Part shown: positions 17,802 through 26,506 of the stretch, piece by piece
How positions within the stretch are numbered: position 1 is the stretch's first letter
Layout: each line of letters begins with the position of its first letter
NCBI RefSeq assembly: GCF_019392335.1
Contig: NZ_JAHXRQ010000028.1
Location: 1-49,271 of the forward strand
Source: Mameliella sp. CS4
GTDB lineage: Bacteria > Pseudomonadota > Alphaproteobacteria > Rhodobacterales > Rhodobacteraceae
Length of the DNA stretch: 49,271 nucleotides
Direction: 5' to 3'
Translations under genes and position numbers: made by a program
Notes under the pieces: model-generated
Databases searched by the model: none
The model's input: only the letters and a program-made list of their open reading frames with translations
What the model was told of the DNA's origin: nothing

Positions 17802-18665
17802 AACCCGTTTGAAGGGGATTGGTTCGCGCAGCATCCCCTCCGGCTCTCCACGAAATCGGTAGCCCAGGCCGTACAGTGTTTCGATCGCTTCAAACTCGGG
17901 GTCCACTTCCCGGAGCTTCCGGCGAATCCGCTTGATATGGCTGTCGATGGTCCGTTCCTCGACAAAAATGCCATCCTCGTAGCTCATGGAGTGAAGTTGA
18001 TCGCGCGAGCGGACGTGCATCGGCCGCTTGGCCAGCGCGTGCAACAACATGAACTCCGTCCGAGTCAGTGTGACCGGCGTGCCTTTCCAAGTCACGATAT
18101 GACAGGTCGCATCCATTTCCAGCGGCCCGCGCCGCATCAAGCGTTTGTTCTCCGGCGAGTCGGGTCCCGACAACGTTGCACGACGCACCAGGGTGCGCAT
18201 CTGCTCGAGCGCCAACTTGCTGTCCTGCTGAGGCGTCAACACCAGATCCGCACCGACCTTCAGCGCAAGAATGGTCACGGCGGCATCCTCCATCTCAGCG
18301 ACGAGAACCAAGGGCACGGTGCTGAACATTCGCAGTTTCTGAATCACCATCAGGCCACCTCCAAGCACATCGGCAGTCTGGAGAACGACCAGCTCAGGCG
18401 CATCACGCCGGATCACGTTGAGTGCCATGTCCGCATCGGTCAGCACCGTAACGGCAAATTCATCGGGCGGCATCAACGCCTTCAAAAAAGCCACGCGCCG
18501 CCTGTCGCGCGTGACAAGCACCACCGAAGTCTTGTCGGCTTTGACCGGCTTCCCGGTAACGGTCTTGCTTACTTTGTTCATTTCCCAGGCCCACCATCGG
18601 CTAATGAAACGGACCGTTGCCAGAAGAACGGCAAACAGCCCAAGGACGGTCTGGTTATTGTCCAT
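17796..18665 (-). CDS. ChvI-like winged-helix regulator with degenerate receiver and putative membrane anchor
   Basis: A 289-residue OmpR/ChvI-type regulator. The C-terminal DNA-binding domain (about 178-275) closely matches ChvI of the same window (shared blocks TEFMLLHALAKRP, RTIDSHIKRIRRKLR and IETLYGLGYRF). The receiver (about 46-165) lacks the phosphorylation site: the acidic pair is Thr52-Arg53, the phospho-acceptor position is Gln96, and the conserved Lys is Thr. The first 28 residues include a hydrophobic stretch (6-18, then FI) that could be a transmembrane anchor. Met29 (18581) is an alternative start that would remove it; neither start has a strong RBS. It is an orphan with no kinase beside it. 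Confidence 0.82.
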   Translation of the reverse strand: MDNNQTVLGLFAVLLATVRFISRWWAWEMNKVSKTVTGKPVKADKTSVVLVTRDRRRVAFLKALMPPDEFAVTVLTDADMALNVIRRDAPELVVLQTADVLGGGLMVIQKLRMFSTVPLVLVAEMEDAAVTILALKVGADLVLTPQQDSKLALEQMRTLVRRATLSGPDSPENKRLMRRGPLEMDATCHIVTWKGTPVTLTRTEFMLLHALAKRPMHVRSRDQLHSMSYEDGIFVEERTIDSHIKRIRRKLREVDPEFEAIETLYGLGYRFRGEPEGMLREPIPFKRVS

Positions 18666-18814
18666 TTTCGGCCATGCTTATTGTGATCGAAGGACAAAGC
18701 CTTGCGGGAACGTGCCAACACACCCTCAAAATCGCCGCGTTCCCAGAGCAGGGCCCGCCGACGTAGATCTGGTCTGTTTCTGGAACGAATCTGATCGCGG
18801 GCGCCCAGAGCGCC

Positions 18815-19693
18815 TCAGCCCTCGCGCAGGCCCAGTGTCCGCTCACGCAGCCAGGCCACGAACTCGCGCTGGCCGCCGGTGAAGGCCTTGACGTCCTCGG
18901 GGGTGATCGGCTCTCCGACGACGGGTTTCTGCGGGCGTTTGCAGGCGTGCACCACCTCGTGGATCAAGAGCCCCTGGCGGATCGTGGCGGAGAGCTTGTT
19001 GGCGATCTGGTAAGCGCGGCTGTTCTGCCCCGGAAAGAAGATCGGCACGACGGTCGCCCCCGACCGTTGAATCATCTTGGCGGTAAAGGGATTCCAGCCC
19101 GCCTCTTGCGCCGTGCCGAACCAGGTTTCGGACGAGGCCACGACGCCGGAGGGGAACAGGACGATGACGCCCCCGTTCTTGAGGTGCTCCATCGCCCGCG
19201 CCCGCATTTCAAGGCTCTGCTCGCGCGCGTCTTCCTCATGCGGGAAGGGCACCGGGATCATGAACGGCTCGACCTCCTTGACGCCGGTCAGCAACGAGCG
19301 CGTCAGGATCTTGTAATCGGTGCGGACCCGGCCGATCAGTTCGGCCAGGACCATCCCGTCAACCAGCCCGTGGGGGTGGTTGGCCACAATGATCACCGGG
19401 CCGTCCTTGGGGATCCGGGCGATCTGTTCGGCCGGGGTCATGAGGTCGATCCCCATGATGCCCAGTGCCTGGCTCCAGAACGCCTGCCCCTCGACAGGAC
19501 CCATGCGTTCGAACCGCCGCACCATGCGCAGCAGGGGGATCTTGCCCGTCAGCCATTCCAGCGTCCGGATCGTGTTCGCCTTCCACGGGTTGGTAAACGT
19601 GTTGGCGTAACTGACCTGACGCTTGTCATAGGGTGCAGGATTTCTGGACACGCTCCGCCCCCTCAGGGATGTCGATTGGGTGCTTTCGACCAT
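18815..19693 (-). CDS. PlsC-like lysophospholipid acyltransferase family protein
   Basis: A 292-residue acyltransferase of the glycerolipid family. The catalytic segment VANHPHGLVDG (about residue 100) is the NHPxGxxDG variant seen in OlsB-like and haemolysin-type acyltransferases instead of the strict HX4D. It is followed by LFPSGVVASS, the FPEG-like block that binds the acceptor phosphate, and VVPIFFPGQNSR. It probably acts at the inner face of the cytoplasmic membrane in phospholipid or aminolipid synthesis; the substrate is uncertain. It lies between ptsH and the ChvI-like regulator. Confidence 0.82.
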   Translation of the reverse strand: MVESTQSTSLRGRSVSRNPAPYDKRQVSYANTFTNPWKANTIRTLEWLTGKIPLLRMVRRFERMGPVEGQAFWSQALGIMGIDLMTPAEQIARIPKDGPVIIVANHPHGLVDGMVLAELIGRVRTDYKILTRSLLTGVKEVEPFMIPVPFPHEEDAREQSLEMRARAMEHLKNGGVIVLFPSGVVASSETWFGTAQEAGWNPFTAKMIQRSGATVVPIFFPGQNSRAYQIANKLSATIRQGLLIHEVVHACKRPQKPVVGEPITPEDVKAFTGGQREFVAWLRERTLGLREG

Positions 19694-19739
19694 GCGCCTG
19701 CTACTGTCCCGTATTGCACGTCAGCGCCTGACACCGGCG

Positions 19740-20018
19740 CTAACAGTCTTCCCCGAAACGGTCGGCCACCAAGGCCTCAACCGCATCGGCCAGCGCCTCG
19801 GCGTCCGGCCCCGAGATCTGGACTTCAATAGTGCTTCCTTTCGCGGCTGCCAACATCAAAAGCCCCATGATACTGTCTCCGCTGGCGGACATCCCGTCGC
19901 GGCTGACCTCGGCCATCGCGTCGAATCCCTCGACCACCTCGACCAGTTTGGCAGAGGCGCGGGCGTGCAGGCCCTTCTCGTTGACGATCTTCAGCGCGCG
20001 GTGAACGGAGTTGGTCAT
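19740..20018 (-). CDS. ptsH: HPr phosphocarrier protein
   Basis: A 92-residue HPr. The phosphorylatable histidine is in KGLHARASAK, and the regulatory serine, the target of HprK, in SGDSIMGLLML. In alphaproteobacteria this HPr works in a regulatory phosphorelay rather than in sugar import. The ATG at 20018 is chosen because the HPr fold begins there; the longer upstream frame adds 32 residues without homology. It is the last gene of the chvI-to-ptsH series. Confidence 0.93.
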   Translation of the reverse strand: MTNSVHRALKIVNEKGLHARASAKLVEVVEGFDAMAEVSRDGMSASGDSIMGLLMLAAAKGSTIEVQISGPDAEALADAVEALVADRFGEDC

Positions 20019-20052
20019 GGAAACCCGGCTTTCTCGTGACGGATCAATAGGT

Positions 20053-20451
20053 TCAAGCTGAATCGGCCGGAATGTTCTGGCTGTCAATGTACTTCCGACC
20101 GGCTTCAAGGGCATGACGTACCGCTTCTGGCACAGTCAGGTGACGACTTTTGGTCAGCTTGATCAACATCGGCAGATTCGCGCCGTATAGAATACGGCGA
20201 TTGTCGGGGCGGCAGGCGTTCAGCGACAGATTCGAAGGCGAGCCGCCGAACATGTCGGTGACGATCACCACGCCGCCCCCACTGTCCACCGCATCGGCGG
20301 CGGCGCAGATTTCGGCCTGCTTGTCGGCACGGTTGGCATCCGCCTCGATGGAAATCGCCAGCATCGCCGGTTGAGGGCCGACCACATGTTCGACCGCCGC
20401 GAGGTACTCACGGGCCAGTCCGCCATGCGCGACGATCACGATACCGATCAC
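20053..20451 (-). CDS. PTS EIIA component, mannose type
   Basis: A 132-residue EIIA-Man-like domain. The N-terminal GIVIVAHGGLA holds the phospho-acceptor His9, and IVTDMFGGSPSNL is the second family motif. No EIIB, EIIC or EIID genes are present, so it is a free-standing regulatory EIIA that receives phosphate from HPr. Its ATG overlaps the rapZ stop by 4 bases, and ptsH follows after 34 bases, so the three are one transcriptional unit. Confidence 0.9.
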   Translation of the reverse strand: MIGIVIVAHGGLAREYLAAVEHVVGPQPAMLAISIEADANRADKQAEICAAADAVDSGGGVVIVTDMFGGSPSNLSLNACRPDNRRILYGANLPMLIKLTKSRHLTVPEAVRHALEAGRKYIDSQNIPADSA

Positions 20452-21377
20452 CGGGACACCTTTCCAACCATGCCGACGACGCGTTCGGAAACGGGCGTTC
20501 CGCCGCTCCGTTCCAGTTCGCGGTGCCTAATTGACACCCGCCAGCCTTCCTGCGCAAGAGCTGCCGAGACGTTTTCCGTCACGGCAACCGACCGATGCTG
20601 CCCGCCGGTACAGCCAAAACCGATGGCGAAATGCGCCTTGCCCTCTGCCACCACCGCCGGCAGCATCAAAAGGATGAGACCGGTCAGCCGATCCAGGAAA
20701 TCCTCGTAGCGGGGATCACCCGCCACGAAGGCGGCGACCTGCGGATCCAGCCCGGTCAAGGCGCGCAATTCCGGCTCCCAATGCGGATTACGCAGAAACC
20801 GGCAGTCGAACACCACGTCCAGCCCCTGCGGCAGCCCGCGCTTGTAAGAAAAGCTTTGCACCGAAACGGCGGTGCCCTGCCCCGTCACCTCGCCGAACCA
20901 GCCTTCCAGTTCCGCCCGCAGGTCGTGCACAGACAGTTCCGATGTGTCGATCAGGATATCCGCCCGCGAGCGTACGTCGGTCAGCAGGGCCTTTTCGCGC
21001 ACCACGCCGTCTACCGGCATCTCGTCCGGGGCCATCGGGTGACGGCGGCGGGTTTCGGAATAGCGCCGTACCAGGACCTCGTCGGTGCAGTCGACATAAA
21101 GCAGATCGACAGGGGCAGGCATCTGTTCCGTCAGGATTTCATAGAGCTGCAACAGCCCCTCTGCGCTGAAATCGCGGTTCCGCACGTCGATGCCCAGCGC
21201 CAGGGGGCGCGCGGGAGGCATGTTACGATCGACCAGCCGCGGCACCAGGCTCAGCGGAATGTTGTCGATGGCTTCGAACCCAAGATCCTCAAGCACGTTG
21301 ATCGCGCTTGACCGCCCGGCACCCGAGGGGCCGGTGACAAAGACGATGCGCGCGCTGCCTGTTTCCTTTTGGTCCAT
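20448..21377 (-). CDS. rapZ: RapZ-family nucleotide-binding protein (RNase adaptor)
   Basis: A 309-residue RapZ/YvcJ protein. The Walker A motif TGPSGAGRSSA is at the N-terminus, VDCTDEVLVRRYSETRRRHP and FSYKRGLPQGLDVVFDCRF follow, and the C-terminal IGFGCTGGQHRSVA is the hallmark of the family. In enterobacteria RapZ controls GlmS synthesis through a small RNA; in alphaproteobacteria its targets are less clear. The gene lies between hprK (two bases upstream) and the EIIA gene (4-base overlap). Confidence 0.93.
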   Translation of the reverse strand: MDQKETGSARIVFVTGPSGAGRSSAINVLEDLGFEAIDNIPLSLVPRLVDRNMPPARPLALGIDVRNRDFSAEGLLQLYEILTEQMPAPVDLLYVDCTDEVLVRRYSETRRRHPMAPDEMPVDGVVREKALLTDVRSRADILIDTSELSVHDLRAELEGWFGEVTGQGTAVSVQSFSYKRGLPQGLDVVFDCRFLRNPHWEPELRALTGLDPQVAAFVAGDPRYEDFLDRLTGLILLMLPAVVAEGKAHFAIGFGCTGGQHRSVAVTENVSAALAQEGWRVSIRHRELERSGGTPVSERVVGMVGKVSR

Positions 21378-21379
21378 CT

Positions 21380-21796
21380 CTACTCTCGCCGTCCCGACTT
21401 GAGATAGTGAACGAGTCCTGCGGGGAAATATTCAGACGCGGAATTGTGAAGCAATGGCACATCCACCCCCAGCAGCCGGGTGGACCGGTTAGGCGGCAAG
21501 CGATGCCTTTCGGCCACATTCAGGTCCAGCACGGCGACCAGGAGAATGCCGGTCACATGGGGCGCATACAGCAGACCGATCGCGCGCGCCTCGATCATCC
21601 CCGCCAGCACGCGAGGTACGGAAAGGATCAGGTGCGCGCCCTGCCGGGTGACGATGGTCCGGTCATCGGCGATCAGCTGCGCGCCCCGCGCCATCAGTTC
21701 CAGCGCAAGACCCGATTTGCCACTGCCAGAAGCGCCGCGGATCATCAGGCCCCGGCCCGCCACGGCAACCGAGGTGGCATGCAGAACCTCCCGCAT
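21380..21796 (-). CDS. hprK: HPr kinase/phosphorylase, short alphaproteobacterial form
   Basis: A 138-residue protein corresponding only to the catalytic domain of HprK. The P-loop IRGASGSGKS and LIADDRTIV are present; the N-terminal domain of Firmicutes HprK is absent, as in other alphaproteobacteria, so this is not a truncation. It phosphorylates the regulatory serine of HPr. It sits directly after chvG (9 bases between stop and start), linking the ChvGI envelope-stress system with the PTS relay. Confidence 0.92.
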   Translation of the reverse strand: MREVLHATSVAVAGRGLMIRGASGSGKSGLALELMARGAQLIADDRTIVTRQGAHLILSVPRVLAGMIEARAIGLLYAPHVTGILLVAVLDLNVAERHRLPPNRSTRLLGVDVPLLHNSASEYFPAGLVHYLKSGRRE

Positions 21797-21805
21797 GGGG
21801 CGGGG

Positions 21806-23524
21806 TCAGACCGGCAGGCCGACGACGAAGCGTGCGCCCAGCGGCTCCGAGGTCACATCGGCCTCGGTCGGGCGGATGTTCTCGGCCCAGATCACGCCGC
21901 CATGCGCCTCGATGATCTGCTTGGAAATGGCAAGGCCGAGGCCGGAGTTGTTGCCGAAATCCTGTTGCGGGCGCGAGGTGTAGAAGCGCTTGAAGATCTT
22001 CTGCAGCGATTCCTCGGGGATGCCCGGGCCGGTGTCCTCGACCACCACCAGCACACGGTTGTCGCGGCGCCGCGCCCAGACGCGGATCGCGTCGCCGTCC
22101 TCGCAAAAAGAAATCGCGTTGGTGATGAGGTTGACAAAGACCTGCGCCAGGCGCGGTTCCAGCCCGGTGATCGTGACCGGCTTTTTCGGCAGGTCGGTGA
22201 TGAACTCGATGCCCTTCTTGCGCGCATCCTCGCCCAGGAACTTGGTCAGGTTACCCAGCATTTCCAGCAGGTTGAACTCCTGCTCCTCTTCCTTGACCAG
22301 CTCGCTGTCCAACCGCGAGGCATTCGATATGTCGCTGACCAGCCGGTCCAGGCGGCGCACGTCATGTTCGATCACGTCCAAGAGCTTGACCCGGTGATCC
22401 TCTTTCTTGACCATCCGCAGGCTGCCCACGGCAGAGCGTAGCGACGCCAACGGGTTCTTGATCTCATGCGCCACGTCGGCGGCGAATTGTTCGTTCTGGT
22501 CGATCCGGTCGTAAAGCGCGCCGACCATGCCGCGCAATGCACCCGACAGGCGCCCGATCTCATCCGGGCGGGCGGTCAGGTCGGGGATGCGGATACGGCC
22601 CGGCGTGCGCGCCTTGCGGTTCCGATCGCGCCCGATCTCGGCCGCGTCGGCGAGGTCGGAAATCGGGTTGGAAATGGTCGAGGCGAGCACCAGGCTAAGA
22701 CCGATCGAGACCAGCGTCGCGATCACGAACATCTGCAGCACACGCTCCCTTTCGGCGCTGACGGCGGCGTCGATCTCGGTCGCCGGAGAGACCAGCGCAA
22801 TGGTCCCCACCAAGGCATCGCCCTGCCGGATCGGGGTCAGGGCAAAGAAGACGGTCGCCCCGTCTCCACCGCCGGATTCGACACGGGTCAGGGCCGGATC
22901 GCCGGATTCGATGGCGCGGCGCAGGCGATCCTCGAGGTCGAGCTCGGGTTCGGTTTCGAAATAGCTGAACAGGCCCGCGACACCGTCCCAGATCGTGTTC
23001 AGGAAATCCGAGATCAGGGTCGGCTTGTCCTCTTCGACCGGCGCGATGATCGGCGGCACGCTGCCCCGTGTCTCACCGACCAGGAAACTGGCACTGTCGA
23101 AGACCATCAGGCGCACGCCGTCGCGCAGGTCGATCCCCTGGACCGTACTGGCCACGTCGATGCCGTCACCGGTGCCAAGGCTGACCGGTGCCCCGCGCGG
23201 CAATTGCGCCTCGAACACGTCCGCGACCAGTTCAACCTCGGCCTGCAGCGCGTTGACGCGCTGCACCGCCAGCGTATCGCGGGAGGAATTCAACCAGAGA
23301 ATCCCCGCGACCAGCACGTTGAGCGCAATCAGGTTGAACGTGATGATCTTGCGCGTCAGCGGCGAGCGGTTGAGCGTGAACAGCCCCCGCCGCGCGCGGC
23401 TGTCGCGCAATTCCTTTTCAACCGTGCTGTCGGGCGCGACCCAATCGTCGCCCAGCACGACGTCGGCGTCACGCCGCCCGCCTTGACGATCATCCTGCAT
23501 CGGGAGCTGTTCGGCCAGGGCCAT
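21806..23524 (-). CDS. chvG: Sensor histidine kinase ChvG
   Basis: A 572-residue membrane kinase. Two transmembrane helices (about residues 57-78 and 258-280) bracket a periplasmic sensor of about 180 residues; a HAMP segment follows. The dimerisation/phosphotransfer box FAADVAHEIKNPLASLRSA has His353, and the ATPase has NLITNAISFCED, DTGPGIPEES and GLGLAISKQI. It pairs with ChvI, whose stop lies 3 bases upstream. ChvG-ChvI responds to acid or envelope stress in rhizobia and agrobacteria; the signal in this organism is inferred only. Confidence 0.95.
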   Translation of the reverse strand: MALAEQLPMQDDRQGGRRDADVVLGDDWVAPDSTVEKELRDSRARRGLFTLNRSPLTRKIITFNLIALNVLVAGILWLNSSRDTLAVQRVNALQAEVELVADVFEAQLPRGAPVSLGTGDGIDVASTVQGIDLRDGVRLMVFDSASFLVGETRGSVPPIIAPVEEDKPTLISDFLNTIWDGVAGLFSYFETEPELDLEDRLRRAIESGDPALTRVESGGGDGATVFFALTPIRQGDALVGTIALVSPATEIDAAVSAERERVLQMFVIATLVSIGLSLVLASTISNPISDLADAAEIGRDRNRKARTPGRIRIPDLTARPDEIGRLSGALRGMVGALYDRIDQNEQFAADVAHEIKNPLASLRSAVGSLRMVKKEDHRVKLLDVIEHDVRRLDRLVSDISNASRLDSELVKEEEQEFNLLEMLGNLTKFLGEDARKKGIEFITDLPKKPVTITGLEPRLAQVFVNLITNAISFCEDGDAIRVWARRRDNRVLVVVEDTGPGIPEESLQKIFKRFYTSRPQQDFGNNSGLGLAISKQIIEAHGGVIWAENIRPTEADVTSEPLGARFVVGLPV

Positions 23525-23527
23525 CCC

Positions 23528-24229
23528 TTACTCTTCGTTGTAGCGGTATCCGATACCGTAAAGCGTTTCGATCGCCGAGAAGTCGGTATCGACCGTGCGC
23601 ATCTTCTTGCGCAGCCGCTTGATGTGGCTGTCGATGGTGCGATCATCGACATAGACTTGATCGTCATAGGCCACATCCATCAACTGGTCGCGGGATTTCA
23701 CGAAACCCGGGCGCTGCGCCAAGGCCTGCAGCAGCAGGAATTCCGTCACGGTCAGCGAGACGTCAAGCCCTTTCCAACTGACCGCATGGCGCAGCGGGTC
23801 CATCGTCAGGCTGCCGCGGGTCATCAGCTTGGTCTCTTCGGTGTCGCCAACGACATCTCCGGCCACCGCCTCCTGACGGCGCAGCAACGCGCGGATGCGT
23901 TCCACCAGAAGACGCTGCGAAAACGGCTTTTTCACATAGTCGTCGGCGCCCATGCGCAGGCCCAGAACCTCGTCGATCTCATCGTCTTTCGAGGTCAGGA
24001 AGATCACCGGCATCTTGGATTTCTGGCGCACGCGCTGCAGCAGGTCCATGCCGTCCATGCGCGGCATCTTGATGTCGAACACGGCCATGTCGGGCATCTT
24101 CTTGTTGAAGGCGTCAAGGGCCGATTGGCCGTCGTTGTAGGTCTCTACCTCGAACCCTTCCGCCTCAAGAGTCATTGACACCGACGTCAGGATATTCCTG
24201 TCGTCGTCCACAAGGGCGATCTTAGACAT
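23528..24229 (-). CDS. chvI: Response regulator ChvI
   Basis: A 233-residue OmpR-type response regulator. The receiver has Asp8-Asp9, phospho-acceptor Asp52 in VFDIKMPRMDG, and Lys in YVKKPF; the winged helix contains TEFLLLQALAQRP and DSHIKRLRKKM. The ATG at 24229 is preceded by AAGGA and opens MSKIALVDDDR, the expected receiver start; the upstream frame is spurious. It is divergent from pckA, the conserved arrangement in alphaproteobacteria. Confidence 0.96.
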   Translation of the reverse strand: MSKIALVDDDRNILTSVSMTLEAEGFEVETYNDGQSALDAFNKKMPDMAVFDIKMPRMDGMDLLQRVRQKSKMPVIFLTSKDDEIDEVLGLRMGADDYVKKPFSQRLLVERIRALLRRQEAVAGDVVGDTEETKLMTRGSLTMDPLRHAVSWKGLDVSLTVTEFLLLQALAQRPGFVKSRDQLMDVAYDDQVYVDDRTIDSHIKRLRKKMRTVDTDFSAIETLYGIGYRYNEE

Positions 24230-24569
24230 TTTGCTGTCCTTATACTGCTCTGGTTGCCTATTTTTTTTCGTACTATCGGCGATTTTCCGCTTTACAGCAA
24301 TCCTTAACTGCGAATCGGGCACGCCGCCTGGGTCCATCCGACGCGAATTTGGAAAAGGAATGGCTAAAATGCCTCACCGGTTTGCGTCGCATTGATTGCA
24401 GTTCGGCAGCTGCCCGCCGTGGTATCGCTAAACCCGCGCTTGGTAGCGCAAACTGCGCTCTTGCGTCCTGTTCATGTCGAAAAGCGGCATGTTAAGAGGT
24501 CTGGCATCGGCGCTGTATGTCGCCGCATACAACTATTCTTGATCAGCGCGATCCACAGGAGCAAGGCAG
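24230..24569. promoter_or_regulatory. 340-bp divergent chvI/pckA control region
   Basis: No gene is seen. The region is less GC-rich than the coding sequence and includes an eight-T run near chvI. It must hold the promoters for chvI (minus) and pckA (plus). I cannot place -35/-10 boxes with confidence. A 6-6-6 inverted repeat lies at 24514-24531, and pckA has a strong AGGAG RBS at 24557-24561. Confidence 0.7.
24514..24531. promoter_or_regulatory. Inverted repeat upstream of pckA, candidate operator
   Basis: TGTATG-N6-CATACA is a perfect interrupted palindrome 38 bases before the pckA ATG. Size and spacing fit the binding site of a dimeric regulator. There is no direct evidence for which protein would bind it. 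Confidence 0.35.
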
Positions 24570-26168
24570 ATGACATTTGGACGGGTGAACCCTCAGTTCC
24601 GGCTTGAAGACCAGGGCATCGAAGGGCTCGGAAATGTCTATTACAACCTCATGGAGCCAGCGCTGATCGAAGCGGCGCTCAAACGGGGTGAGGGCACGCT
24701 GGGCAAAGGCGGCTCTTTCCTCGTGACCACCGGGACTTACACGGGCCGGTCACCCAAGGACAAATTCGTCGTCCGCACGCCCGCGGTCGAAGACAGCATC
24801 TGGTGGGAGAACAACCAGCCGATGGAGGCCGAGGCCTTTGACCGGCTGCACGCCGACATGCTGGAACACATGAAGGGCAAGGACTACTACGTCCAGGATC
24901 TGGTCGGCGGCGCCGACCCGGCCAATGCCATCGACGTGCGCATGGTAACCGAACTGGCCTGGCACGGCCTTTTCATCCGCCACATGCTGCGCCGTCCCGA
25001 CCGCGAGGACCTGGACAGTTTCACCGCGGATTTCACCATCATCAACTGTCCGACCTTCAAGGCCGACCCGGAAAAGCACGGCTGCCGCACGGAAACGGTC
25101 ATCGCGCTGAACTTCGACAAGAAGCTGATCCTGATCGGCAACACCGAATACGCCGGTGAGAACAAGAAGTCGGTCTTTACGCTGCTGAACTACATCCTGC
25201 CCGGCAAGGGCATCATGGCGATGCATTGTTCGGCCAACCACGCGCCGGGCAACCCGGTCGATACCGCCGTTTTCTTCGGCCTGTCGGGCACCGGCAAGAC
25301 CACGCTGTCGGCTGATCCGTCGCGCGTGCTGATCGGCGACGACGAACACGGCTGGTCGGATCGCGGCACCTTCAATTTCGAAGGCGGCTGCTATGCCAAG
25401 ACCATCAACCTGTCAGCCGAGGCCGAGCCGGAAATCTATGCCACGACCGAGAAATTCGGCACCGTGATCGAGAACATGGTCTTCGACCCCGAGACTTTTG
25501 ATCTGGACTTCGAGGACGACAGCCTGACGGCCAACATGCGCTGCGCCTACCCGCTGCATTATATCTCGAACGCGTCGAAGACCGCCTTGGGCGGTCACCC
25601 CAAGAATATCATCATGCTGACTTGCGATGCCTTCGGCGTGCTGCCCCCGATCGCGCGGCTGACCCCGGCGCAGGCCATGTATCACTTCCTGTCGGGCTTC
25701 ACCTCCAAGGTGGCAGGCACCGAGCGCGGTGTGACCGAGCCGGAACCCACCTTCTCGACCTGCTTCGGCGCGCCCTTCATGCCGCGCCGCCCCGAGGCCT
25801 ACGGCAACCTGCTGCGTGACAAGATCGCCAAGCATGGCGCCACCTGCTGGCTGGTGAACACCGGCTGGACCGGCGGCGCCTATGGCACTGGCTCGCGGAT
25901 GCCGATCAAGGCGACCCGTGGGCTGCTGCACGCCGCGCTGGAGGGCAAGCTGGCCCAGGCCGAATTCCGCAAGGACCCGAACTTCGGCTTCGAGGTTCCG
26001 GTCTCGGTCGAGGGCGTGCCGGAACTGCTGCTGGACCCGCGCAAGACCTGGGACGACAAGGCGGCCTATGACGCGCAGGCGGAAAAGCTGGTGCAGATGT
26101 TCGCCGACAACTTCGAACAATATGTTCCCTACATCGACGACGACGTGAAAGCCGTCGCCATCGGTTGA
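24570..26168 (+). CDS. pckA: Phosphoenolpyruvate carboxykinase (ATP)
   Basis: The 532-residue enzyme makes phosphoenolpyruvate from oxaloacetate and ATP, the entry to gluconeogenesis. Present are GTYTGRSPKDKF, the kinase-1a P-loop GLSGTGKTTLS, the metal-binding GDDEHGWSD and the adenine-binding NTGWTGGAYGTGSRM. It is divergent from chvI, consistent with ChvI-linked control known in related bacteria, and would be needed for growth on the aromatic compounds degraded by the downstream pca genes. Confidence 0.97.
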   Translation: MTFGRVNPQFRLEDQGIEGLGNVYYNLMEPALIEAALKRGEGTLGKGGSFLVTTGTYTGRSPKDKFVVRTPAVEDSIWWENNQPMEAEAFDRLHADMLEHMKGKDYYVQDLVGGADPANAIDVRMVTELAWHGLFIRHMLRRPDREDLDSFTADFTIINCPTFKADPEKHGCRTETVIALNFDKKLILIGNTEYAGENKKSVFTLLNYILPGKGIMAMHCSANHAPGNPVDTAVFFGLSGTGKTTLSADPSRVLIGDDEHGWSDRGTFNFEGGCYAKTINLSAEAEPEIYATTEKFGTVIENMVFDPETFDLDFEDDSLTANMRCAYPLHYISNASKTALGGHPKNIIMLTCDAFGVLPPIARLTPAQAMYHFLSGFTSKVAGTERGVTEPEPTFSTCFGAPFMPRRPEAYGNLLRDKIAKHGATCWLVNTGWTGGAYGTGSRMPIKATRGLLHAALEGKLAQAEFRKDPNFGFEVPVSVEGVPELLLDPRKTWDDKAAYDAQAEKLVQMFADNFEQYVPYIDDDVKAVAIG

Positions 26169-26197
26169 TCCGGTCGATCACCAGGAACAAGACGGTC

Positions 26198-26226
26198 AAA
26201 GCCCTCCGCATCGCGGGGGGCTTTTT
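26198..26226 (+). terminator. Rho-independent terminator after pckA
   Basis: A 12-bp stem AAAGCCCTCCGC / GCGGGGGGCTTT with one G-T wobble and a three-base ATC loop, ending in a T-run. It lies 29 bases after the pckA stop. Confidence 0.92.
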
Positions 26227-26506
26227 CGTTTCCGGATCCCCGGGAAGATTGGCCATTGCGGTTGGAATCTTCACCGCCCTTCCAGCGCCCAACGTCTTCA
26301 AACTTGCGACAATGGCCTTTTGCACCTGTCTCAGTCGCCTGGGGCGCTCGCGGATCTTCGCCCGGTGAAACTGCGCCTTTGGCCAATGGCCGCGCACCTG
26401 TGCGTCCAAGTGTATTTCAAGTGGCAAGGCGGGTAGGCAAAACCTGCCCCTGCACCTAACCTGAGGCCGTGCTAAACTGTGGTTCCAGTTTCCGGGAGAT
26501 GACGAC
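26227..26506. other. Intergenic DNA between the pckA terminator and the next gene
   Basis: No RNA, repeat or gene is recognised. A GGGAG RBS lies at its right end for the gene at 26507. Any promoter for that gene would be here but none stands out. Confidence 0.5.

Noticed and set aside
22466..24178. 570-codon plus-strand frame opposite chvG/chvI
   Set aside because: Shadow of two certain genes; no RBS and His/Gln-rich shadow composition.
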